DNA of 5,312 nucleotides from JAIEPT01 sp038217425 (GTDB lineage: Bacteria; Planctomycetota; Planctomycetia; Gemmatales; Gemmataceae): the NCBI GenBank assembly GCA_038217425.1, contig JBBQPM010000309.1, forward strand, positions 1-5,312, in the 5' to 3' direction. The notes under the pieces are model-generated. The model saw nothing but the letters and a program-made list of their open reading frames with translations. It had not been told where the DNA came from and did no database searches. Position numbers and translations under genes: made by a program. Positions 1 through 4,942 of this stretch are shown here, piece after piece (positions within the stretch are counted from its first letter, which is position 1; each line of letters begins with the position of its first letter).

Positions 1-182
1 TAACGGACAAACGTGGCGCGGCCGGTCAAGAACCCCATGGCGGACTCCTCGAAAAGGGGAAGAAGCACAAGTACGGTGCAGAAATGATCGGTCATCGCAG
101 GGATTTTTGTCCAGTATCCAAGCACTGCGAAAGCAGCCAGGACTTCCTGGGCAGTAAAGTGTGACGGATATGCCGAGGAAGG
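1..182 (-). other. Possible C-terminal or internal fragment of an unrecognised minus-strand gene
   Basis: On the minus strand one frame stays open for 60 codons from base 182 to the left edge, directly after a TAA at 183-185. It reads like a moderately hydrophobic protein, with stretches such as VLAAFAVLGYWTKIP and TVLVLLPLFEESAMGF that could be membrane-embedded. The only in-frame ATGs are internal (the MTDHF and MGFLTG positions), and I see no ribosome binding site. The same frame continues upstream beyond the TAA as a 94-codon open stretch (183-467), but that stretch overlaps the antisense of the methyltransferase start. I do not recognise the product. It may be a gene remnant or a chance open frame, and the window edge prevents a decision. 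Confidence 0.22.
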
Positions 183-384
183 TTAAGGGATGGGGCTTCT
201 TGGTTCCGGGGAGGGTTGCAAGCGTGTTCTCACGGCGTCATTGAGGCCGCTTCCAGGTACTATGCGCAGCTCCGCGAGGTGTAAAGGACATCGGGAGAAA
301 ATAACGAGGTCAGCGTAAACGGACCCAGATTCCCAGGTTCGGGTCCCTTGCGAAAAGTACATTTTGTCCCTTGCATTCTCGGTC
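1..384. other. Upstream flank without a convincing complete gene
   Basis: All plus-strand frames here are broken by stops, and no tRNA, terminator or clear promoter stands out. Apart from the open minus-strand frame at 1-182, I see nothing I can support. The stretch just before 385 has no obvious Shine-Dalgarno sequence for the methyltransferase start. Confidence 0.4.
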
Positions 385-658
385 ATGCTCGCCGATGATA
401 GGGACTTCTCGAACCCTCGGAGCCCAGCCGTGTCTTCACCTGCTGCGAAAACGCTGCCGACTTCCATCCTGCACTTGCCGGGCGAGCTGGCCGAACAGGT
501 CCTGTCGCATTCCCAGTCGGGGCGCGATGTCGCTCAAGAGTTCGTGCCGCTCGCCGAATCGCTCGAATGTGAGTTAGGTCAGCAGTACCTCCGCGAACGC
601 GGCAACAATGCGTTCATCTCCGATTCGTCTCCGGTACCTTTCGTAATCAATAAAAATT
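385..658 (+). pseudogene. Methyltransferase pseudogene, segment 1 (N-terminus)
   Basis: Encodes about 91 residues before the first IS. ATG at 385 is the first in-frame Met; a TTG at 364 is a weaker alternative, and neither has a clear ribosome binding site. The first roughly 25 residues are low-complexity. They are followed by a region that looks properly coding, with LPGELAEQVLSHSQSGRDV, EFVPLAESLECELGQQYL, and NAFISDSSPVPFVINKN at the IS junction. The reading frame runs on into the IS until a stop near 714, so any product would have a short foreign tail. The catalytic fold is absent from this piece. Confidence 0.75.
654..658. repeat. Left target-site duplication of the ISH3-type element (AAATT)
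   Basis: The five bases AAATT stand immediately before CAGTGG and are repeated immediately after CCACTG at 1949-1953. A 5-bp duplication suits the ISH3 family. Deleting the element with one copy restores the host reading frame, which supports this boundary. Confidence 0.88.
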
Positions 659-669
659 CAGTGGTTCAA
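659..669 (+). repeat. Left terminal inverted repeat of the ISH3-type element
   Basis: CAGTGGTTCAA is exactly complementary to TTGAACCACTG at the other end. Two flanking bases (TT/AA) extend the symmetry only because the target duplication itself ends in TT and begins with AA. Confidence 0.9.
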
Positions 670-690
670 GATCGAATGAGGGATTGCAAA

Positions 691-759
691 GAAACGCATG
701 ACTCGGCTCCATAGAGGGTTAGCAACAGCCCATCCATGGAGGGATGAATCATGCGTTTC
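691..759 (+). promoter_or_regulatory. Predicted hairpin hiding the transposase ribosome binding site and start codon
   Basis: GAAACGCATGACTC (691-704) can pair with GAATCATGCGTTTC (746-759) over 13 of 14 positions, burying the ATG at 751-753. Inside it CTCCAT (707-712) pairs with ATGGAG (736-741), covering most of the GGAGGG ribosome binding site. In a transcript entering from the host gene both signals would be closed. A transcript starting inside the element, after the left arm, would leave them open. This is the known logic of IS elements that block translation from read-through RNA (IS10 and IS50 use a comparable device). The pairing is seen directly; the function is inferred. Confidence 0.55.
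738..743 (+). promoter_or_regulatory. Ribosome binding site of the ISH3-type transposase
   Basis: GGAGGG lies 7 bases before the ATG at 751, a strong Shine-Dalgarno match at good spacing. It decides this start over the nearby out-of-frame ATG at 744. Confidence 0.75.
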
Positions 760-1899
760 GGAAGACACCATAAGGTTTCGTCTCGGCAGGTTCAAGAGCA
801 GGCACTCCGTTTGCTGACCCCGGTTTTGGGCAACGAGGGAGGATTTCGTTGCACGCGTCTGTCCCTCCTGCAGGTCGTGCTGACCGCCGCCGCGAACATG
901 ATCTCCGTGTTCGGAGCCTGCTTGCGTCTGGGAACCATGTCCGATCAGACGGCGCGAACGGCCCTGCGCGACCGCTTGCCCAAGCGAAGGCAGATGCTCG
1001 AAGCCAAGCTCAACGCGGCCCTACGCGAGCCATTGCCGTCCAAGACGCGCCGACGTCGTCGCGCGCTGGCCATCGATCTGCACGAGATCGCCTATCACGG
1101 CAGCTCGCCGCGCAATCACGTCCTGCACAAGAAACCGCGCGCGGGCACCACCAAGTTCTTCGCCTACGCGACCGCCTGTCTGGTCGAGAAAGGACACCGC
1201 TATACGCTGGCGTTCACCTGGGTCAAAGCCAACGAGACGACGGTCGTCATCCTCCAACGGCTCTTGGCCGACGTGGCCCGCAGCGGCGTCAAAATCCGCC
1301 ATTTGCTGCTGGATCGCGGCTTTTTCAGCGTCGCGGTCATGGCCTTCCTGAAGGCCCAAAACATCCCTTTCCTGATGCCGGTCGTCTTTCGCGACCGCAA
1401 GCCCGCCCGGGGCAAGAAGCACACCGGTTGGCGAGCGTTCTTGCGAATGCCGGCGGGCTGGTACCGTCACACCCATCGTCGCCAGGGCGAAGAAGTCGCG
1501 GTGCATGTCTGCGTGGCCTACAAAACGTATCGCCATCACCGAACCGCCAAGCGATGCAACAAGAAGTTGGTCTTCGCCGCCTGGCGCGTTGCGGGGGCGC
1601 CACGCGAGGTATGCCAGAAGTATCGCAAGCGCTTCGGCATCGAAGCGAGCTATCGGCAACTGGGACAGGCTCGCATCCGGACCAGTACCCGAGATCCGTT
1701 GCTCCGCTTGTTCTTCGTGGCCCTGGCGCTCTTGCTCTGCAACCTGTGGGTTTGGCTGCACGGCGAGTGTTTCGGCGAAACGACCGATCCGCACCACGCC
1801 AGCGACGCGAAGCGACTGCAGTTCAAGTGGCTCCTCGCCGCATTGGCTCTCGCCTTGATCATCGAAGACTGCGAAGCCATCGATCCGTTGTTGACGTAA
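751..1899 (+). CDS. DDE transposase, ISH3/IS4 type, full length
   Basis: A 382-residue transposase that would cut and join the ends of the surrounding element. The fold is the RNase H-like DDE domain: first Asp at residue 109 in AIDLHEIAYHG, second Asp at 188 in LLLDRGFFS, and the Glu at 298 in the YRKRFGIEASYR signature (Y291, R294, E298, R302). The Lys that often follows in the IS4 signature (Y-2-R-3-E-6-K) is Gly at 305, so the motif is incomplete. Flanking conserved blocks are GTTKFFAYATACLV (132-145), the IPFLMPV strand (205-211) and ARIRTSTRDP (307-316), typical of ISH3-like proteins. A hydrophobic C-terminal stretch (about 317-336) follows. The 65 N-terminal residues would carry DNA binding. 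No internal stop or frameshift is visible. The gene is preceded by GGAGGG and by the hairpin at 691-759, and ends 49 bases before the right end of the element. Confidence 0.92.
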   Translation: MRFGRHHKVSSRQVQEQALRLLTPVLGNEGGFRCTRLSLLQVVLTAAANMISVFGACLRLGTMSDQTARTALRDRLPKRRQMLEAKLNAALREPLPSKTRRRRRALAIDLHEIAYHGSSPRNHVLHKKPRAGTTKFFAYATACLVEKGHRYTLAFTWVKANETTVVILQRLLADVARSGVKIRHLLLDRGFFSVAVMAFLKAQNIPFLMPVVFRDRKPARGKKHTGWRAFLRMPAGWYRHTHRRQGEEVAVHVCVAYKTYRHHRTAKRCNKKLVFAAWRVAGAPREVCQKYRKRFGIEASYRQLGQARIRTSTRDPLLRLFFVALALLLCNLWVWLHGECFGETTDPHHASDAKRLQFKWLLAALALALIIEDCEAIDPLLT

Positions 1900-1937
1900 C
1901 CGTCGAACAAGCCGTGACCTATCGCCGAAACCTTTTT

Positions 1938-1948
1938 TTGAACCACTG
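1938..1948 (-). repeat. Right terminal inverted repeat of the ISH3-type element
   Basis: TTGAACCACTG is the exact complement of the left end at 659-669. A run of seven T (1933-1939) overlaps its inner edge. Confidence 0.9.
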
Positions 1949-1953
1949 AAATT
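1949..1953. repeat. Right target-site duplication of the ISH3-type element (AAATT)
   Basis: Second copy of AAATT, directly after the right inverted repeat; the methyltransferase reading resumes with the next base. Confidence 0.88.
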
Positions 1954-2396
1954 GGTCGCTCTCCCGAAACGCCGCCGAAGTTTTCTTCGCCAGCCTGGTC
2001 GAAGCCGAAGCGGAAGCGCCGCTTGAAGAGACCCTCTACGTCCTGGAACTCGGCATCGGCGTCGGGCTCTTCGCTCGCTTCTTTCTGGACAACTTTCGCG
2101 ATCTCTGCCTTCAGCACGAGAAGGATTACTACGACCGCCTCTGCTAGATCGCGGCCGATCGCTCGCAGCAGATGCTTATGGACGTCTTGCGGCACGGCGT
2201 CCTCTCGAACCATCCGGGTCGGTATCGCGCTCGGTTCGTGGACGCCATGGAACCGGAGGACGCTGCTGCGCGACGTCATGTTCGTGGGCCATCCCGGCAA
2301 GCTGCGCGGCGTCTTCCTCAACTACCTCCTCGATTGCCTGCCGGCCTCGATGCTGCACTGGACCGACGAGGGGACGAAGCAGCTCTGCGTCCGCAC
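1954..2396 (+). pseudogene. Methyltransferase pseudogene, segment 2 (SAM-binding core)
   Basis: Carries the cofactor-binding half of the enzyme: WSLSRNAAEVFFASL, then VLELGIGVGLFARFF with the glycine motif at 2052-2066, then IAADRS and VDAMEPE. Frame 3 is used up to about 2258, then homology-like reading passes to frame 1 (TLLRDVMF, VFLNYLLDCLPASM, QLCVRT). This needs one extra base in GGAGGACG, most simply a G at 2258-2259. A TAG at 2145-2147 interrupts DRLC*IAADRS, where Tyr (TAC or TAT) would be expected. These two lesions would kill the gene even without the IS elements. Confidence 0.82.
2389..2396. repeat. Left target-site duplication of the IS66-family element (GTCCGCAC)
   Basis: Eight bases directly before the left inverted repeat, repeated exactly at 4256-4263. 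Eight bp is the usual duplication length for IS66. Keeping one copy joins CVRT to LVARN in frame. Confidence 0.92.
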
Positions 2397-2414
2397 GTAC
2401 CCGCCCATTGTAGC
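2397..2414 (+). repeat. Left terminal inverted repeat of the IS66-family element
   Basis: GTACCCGCCCATTGTAGC matches the complement of the right end at 17 of 18 positions (C versus T at position 8). Ends beginning with GTA are usual for IS66. Confidence 0.9.
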
Positions 2415-2520
2415 TGAGAATTTTTTGCCTTTTTCACCCCCTCCTGCGTAGGATGGAAACGCCTCCATGATGCACCCCTCGACGCGCCGCTTCTGATTTC
2501 ACACTCTCTGATTCTCATCC

Positions 2521-2543
2521 GCCGCTGGCATGGCGCCAGCGGC
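2521..2543 (+). promoter_or_regulatory. Strong GC-rich hairpin upstream of the IS66 transposase
   Basis: GCCGCTGGC (2521-2529) and GCCAGCGGC (2535-2543) form a perfect 9-bp stem with a five-base loop ATGGC. There is no T-run after it, so it is not a typical intrinsic terminator. The ATG of the longer possible transposase start (2530) lies exactly in the loop. This favours the ATG at 2584 as the real start and suggests a role in limiting read-through expression. The structure is seen; the role is inference. Confidence 0.5.
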
Positions 2544-2583
2544 AGCGGCAACCTTACAATCTCTCGGCTTCCCGGGGTGCTTC

Positions 2584-3003
2584 ATGGTTGCCAGTACCGG
2601 CACGGTCGGTCTTGATCTGCCCTCCATAAAACGCGAGGCTCGGGCGGGCAATCTCTCCGTCGAACAACTCCTCGACATCTTCGAGCGACAGCATCGCGTC
2701 ATGGCCAATCAACAAGCCAGCCTCGAACGTCTCGTCGCCCGCCTCGAAATTTACGAACTGACCGTTCGCGAGGAATTCCAATTCAACCGCTTCCATCCCG
2801 ATGGCTCTTCCTCGTCGCCACCGCCCAAGTACAGTTTGGATGCCGAAGAGAAACGGCGAAAGCGCAAGCGACGCCAGCGTTCTTCGGGACGGCGACCGAC
2901 TGCGGCCAAGTTCGCCGAGGCCACCCAATTCGAAGACGTGTATTCCGACAAGGTGTCCAAGAACGATGCCGACCCGTGCGCGAACGGGCCGTCTGGCGAC
3001 TGA
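2584..3003 (+). pseudogene. IS66 transposase (TnpC type), N-terminal part, frameshifted
   Basis: About 139 residues from the ATG at 2584, chosen over the in-frame ATG at 2530 because that one sits in a hairpin loop without a ribosome binding site; the 2584 start has only a weak GGGGTG nearby. The part holds a helical, probably coiled-coil segment (LSVEQLLDIFERQHRVM to LERLVARLEIYEL), a proline/serine linker and a very basic run (EEKRRKRKRRQRSSGRR). This order is usual for the DNA-binding N-terminus of IS66 transposases. Family-like reading lasts to about VYSDKVSK (2959-2961), after which this frame meets a stop at 3001-3003, while the continuation (ERCRPVRERAVWRLIDNK) is found in the next frame. 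The two parts together make one ordinary TnpC. Confidence 0.78.
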
Positions 3004-4121
3004 TCGACAACAAGGCCGTGCTCGTCGGTTATCGCATTCACGCCGGGCCCGACGGCAAGGAACCGCCCATCCCCGGCGTGACGCCGCGCTGCGAGTATGG
3101 CGTTGAAATCCTCATCGTGCTCGCGTTTCTCGTCGATGTCATACGGATGTCATTCAGCAAGGCGTGCGAAGTCTTGCAATTCTTCTGCGAACTGCCGATC
3201 CAGAAATCGCAGGCCGACGCCTTGCTCAGACAACTCGCCAAGCACTGGCAAAACGAGTTCGAATCGATCTCCGCCTTGATCGCGTTCGCCGTCATGGTGC
3301 GCATGGACGAGACCGGTTGGCGGGTCGGCGACACGAAATGTTCGCTATGGGTGTTCGCCTCGCACTTGCAACGTTTGTACCTTTTCGGTTGCCGCAAGGA
3401 TGACGCGACCCTCGACGACATTCTTCCGGCCGAAGCGTTCAAGGGGATCGGAGTGAGCGACGATGCGGCCGTGTATCGCGATCGCTTCGAGAAGGGGCAA
3501 AAGTGCTGGGCTCATCTGTTGCGCAAGGCGATCAAGCGGGCGTTATTGCATCCGCGCGTCAAGCGGTATCAGCGTTTTCTGGATCGCCTGTTGGAGATTT
3601 ATCGCGACGGCAAACGAGCGGCGGCGGACCAACGGTTGGGAGAAGTAGGTCGGCAAGCGCGCGTGGACCAGTTGGAAGAGGCCCTCGATCGCCTGCTGCT
3701 GCCATACCTGGATCGCGAAGCAACAGAGCGGACGTCGCGGCACGAGCGTGACTTCATCAACTTGGTGCACGAGTTGGCGCGACTGAAGGAAGCGAAGGAG
3801 TTGTTCACGTTCGTCTTGCATCCGGAGTTGTTGGATGCGACGAACAACGCGACGGAACGCGATCTTCGCGGCTCGACCGCGGACCGGGACGCGGGCCGCA
3901 CGAACAAGACGCCGGCTGGGGCGCATCGTCGCAGCGTGATTGTGAGCGTGCTGGAATCGCTGCGTTCGAGTTTGCCGGCGTTCAGGTTGCGGACGGTATT
4001 GGAGGAAGTGCTGCGTTGGATGCGCGAGGGAAAGAGCCTATTCGACGAGCAATGGGCGGAGATCGAGCCGAGAGTGCAGGCGGAGTTTGAGAAGTCGGAC
4101 GCCGAAAATGAGTCCGGGTAG
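2976..4121 (+). CDS. IS66 transposase (TnpC type), DDE catalytic part, separated by frameshift
   Basis: An open frame of 381 residues from a GTG at 2976, but the frame and family-like residues extend back to about 2955, so this is the C-terminal two thirds of a transposase and not an independent gene. The GTG lies inside that continuation, overlaps the end of the first part by 28 bases and has no clear ribosome binding site. The DDE residues can be placed at D111 (VRMDETGW), D162 (GVSDDAAVY) and E294 (NNATERDLRG). KCWAHLLRKAIK (176-187) and GRTNKTPAGAHRRS (307-320) are family hallmarks, as are PRCEYGVEI and KSQADALLRQLAKHW. The catalytic domain looks complete; the defect is only the shift at the junction. 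Whether the ribosome slips there is open, but I see no good slippery heptamer. Confidence 0.88.
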   Translation: MRERAVWRLIDNKAVLVGYRIHAGPDGKEPPIPGVTPRCEYGVEILIVLAFLVDVIRMSFSKACEVLQFFCELPIQKSQADALLRQLAKHWQNEFESISALIAFAVMVRMDETGWRVGDTKCSLWVFASHLQRLYLFGCRKDDATLDDILPAEAFKGIGVSDDAAVYRDRFEKGQKCWAHLLRKAIKRALLHPRVKRYQRFLDRLLEIYRDGKRAAADQRLGEVGRQARVDQLEEALDRLLLPYLDREATERTSRHERDFINLVHELARLKEAKELFTFVLHPELLDATNNATERDLRGSTADRDAGRTNKTPAGAHRRSVIVSVLESLRSSLPAFRLRTVLEEVLRWMREGKSLFDEQWAEIEPRVQAEFEKSDAENESG

Positions 4122-4135
4122 AAAATGAAGTCCGG
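4104..4135 (+). repeat. Short tandem near-repeat at the 3' end of the IS66 transposase
   Basis: GAAAATGAGTCCGG (4104-4117) recurs as GAAAATGAAGTCCGG (4121-4135) across the stop codon TAG at 4119-4121. A single extra A distinguishes the copies. It may be a replication-slippage scar; no function is evident. Confidence 0.5.
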
Positions 4136-4237
4136 AGAGGCCGGTCGGCACGGACATCCGAGAGAACCAAAGAAAGCAAGTCCGCTCAACACGGCTCCGC
4201 GGGGCCGAGATGGGCGGGGCGAACGTGCGCGCGGTGG

Positions 4238-4255
4238 GCTACAATGGACGGGTAC
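4238..4255 (-). repeat. Right terminal inverted repeat of the IS66-family element
   Basis: GCTACAATGGACGGGTAC pairs with the left end at 17 of 18 positions. It is followed at once by the second GTCCGCAC. Confidence 0.9.
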
Positions 4256-4263
4256 GTCCGCAC
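4256..4263. repeat. Right target-site duplication of the IS66-family element (GTCCGCAC)
   Basis: Exact second copy of 2389-2396. The host gene resumes at 4264. Confidence 0.92.
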
Positions 4264-4942
4264 CTTAGTGGCCCGCAACGTCCGGCTCGCCGACTACACC
4301 GACATGACGCTCGAAATGCTCCGCCAGCGAGCCAAGTCGTCCGAGCCAGTCGCCAAGCAGGAACTGCTCGAAGTCTACGGCTTTTTCGCGTCCGAATACG
4401 ACTATCGGCCCGTCGACGTCTCGAAGCTGCCGCTCGGCGATTTCGCGACCGAGGTCGCTCGCCGCAAGACCAAACGGTTGCTGCACAGCCACGGCGCCAT
4501 TCGCTCCCTCGAAAAACTGCTCGCCATGCTCGACAATCGCGGAATAATTCTCGTCAACGACTACGGCCAAACGCAGACCAGCGACCAAGAAGGATTCGAG
4601 CATCAGCGGTTCGGCGCCTCGACCTTCGTTGGGGTGAACTTCCCACTCCTCAAGGAATATTTCGGCGAAGGCAAGTGTTCCGCGTGGGCGGAGTCGGCGG
4701 GCGACAGTCGCGGCATCCATTCCCGGCTTCTCGGCCATCGGCTCGGCAGCGACACGCTTACGACCTTCCACGAACGATTCAGCGACTCGGGGCTCGATCA
4801 TTTGCAAGAGCCGCTGAACGGCTTTATCTTGGTCAGTCGAAGTCTTGGATCGCATTATGACCGCAAGCCCACTTCGACGCCGAGTGCCATGAACAATGAT
4901 CAGCTCAATAACGTCACACATGGACAAAGGCCGCCAAGCTAA
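4264..4942 (+). pseudogene. Methyltransferase pseudogene, segment 3 (C-terminal half)
   Basis: Continues from CVRT with LVARNVRLADYTDMTLEML, then ELLEVYGFFASEYDYRPVDV, HSHGAIRSLEKLLAML, GIILVNDYGQTQ, FVGVNFPLLKEYF, RGIHSRLLGHRLG and LQEPLN. An isolated open frame starts at an ATG at 4244 inside the IS end, but that start is an accident of the insertion. After LQEPLN (about 4820) the reading loses its family-like character (FILVSRSLGSHYDRKPTS) and stops at 4940-4942. My recollection is that relatives go on into tetratricopeptide repeats; none are visible here, so the 3' end is probably deleted or replaced. The end overlaps the minus-strand frame at 4914-5312 by 29 bases. Confidence 0.8.

Larger units (their letters stand above)
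659..1948 (+). mobile_element. Complete ISH3/IS4-type insertion sequence, 1290 bp
   Basis: The element is bounded by inverted repeats CAGTGGTTCAA (659-669) and TTGAACCACTG (1938-1948) and by direct AAATT duplications. It carries one transposase gene (751-1899) filling most of its length. Size, short terminal repeats, 5-bp duplication and the DDE protein all fit the ISH3 group of IS4-like elements. Perfect duplications and an intact transposase frame suggest a fairly recent insertion and possibly an active copy. It sits in the methyltransferase gene, in the same orientation, between codons for Asn and Trp of the rebuilt protein. Confidence 0.9.
2397..4255 (+). mobile_element. IS66-family insertion sequence (ISBst12-like, single transposase), 1859 bp
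   Basis: The element is bounded by GTACCCGCCCATTGTAGC (2397-2414) and GCTACAATGGACGGGTAC (4238-4255), an 18-bp inverted repeat with one mismatch, and by perfect 8-bp direct repeats. Inside are only the two parts of one TnpC-type transposase, with no tnpA or tnpB, which is the ISBst12-like arrangement. A strong hairpin lies at 2521-2543 ahead of the transposase. The transposase is frameshifted around 2953-2967, so this copy is probably unable to move unless frameshifting is programmed or a related transposase acts in trans. It lies in the methyltransferase gene in the same orientation. Confidence 0.92.
385..4942 (+). pseudogene. SAM-dependent methyltransferase (MidA-like), interrupted by two IS elements, an amber stop and a frameshift
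   Basis: Three plus-strand segments (385-658, 1954-2396, 4264-4942) rejoin in frame once the two IS elements and one copy of each target duplication are removed. The rebuilt product is about 465 residues. Residues 121-130 read VLELGIGVGL, a class I methyltransferase SAM-binding motif (E/DxGxGxG). Further on come IAADRS, FLNYLLDCLP and GIILVNDYGQ, which match in order the later Rossmann strands of MidA-type (PF02636-like) enzymes: an acidic cofactor strand, a (N/E)xxDxLP segment and a strand ending in DYG. The assignment to this family, and the memory that relatives continue into TPR repeats, is recalled knowledge and was not searched. The gene is dead four times over: IS at 658/1954, TAG at 2145-2147 (DRLC*IAADRS, where Tyr would fit), an extra G near 2258-2259, and IS at 2396/4264. 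Its 3' end after about 4820 is also aberrant. The target (protein, lipid or small molecule) cannot be read from the sequence. Confidence 0.85.

Noticed and set aside
1021..1797. Antisense open frame of 258 residues inside the transposase
   Set aside because: It lies wholly opposite the transposase, shows no domain motif or ribosome binding site, and long antisense frames are common with this codon use.
849..1949. Second long plus-strand open frame (366 residues) over the ISH3-type transposase
   Set aside because: It is a shadow frame in GC-rich DNA. It is rich in Arg, Ala, Pro and Gly without motifs, while the overlapping frame 751-1899 has the DDE residues and a ribosome binding site.
1650..2321. 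Minus-strand frame crossing the right end of the ISH3-type element
   Set aside because: It spans an IS/host junction fixed by the duplications, so it cannot be an inherited gene, and it is antisense to two recognised coding regions.
2407..2414. IS66 left end placed at GTAGCTGAG (2410)
   Set aside because: Ends starting at GTAGC give only a 5-base match and no 8-bp duplication. Starting at 2397 gives 17 of 18 matching bases plus a perfect 8-bp duplication.
3599..4192. Minus-strand frame of 197 residues over the IS66 transposase 3' end
   Set aside because: Serine/arginine-rich shadow of the DDE domain, with no motif of its own.
4210..4860. Plus-strand frame of 216 residues overlapping methyltransferase segment 3
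   Set aside because: It starts inside the IS66 end and is very Arg-rich. The overlapping frame carries the recognisable motifs and joins exactly to segment 2.
4265..4927. Minus-strand frame of 220 residues antisense to segment 3
   Set aside because: It mirrors the methyltransferase codons and crosses no independent evidence of a gene; a shadow.
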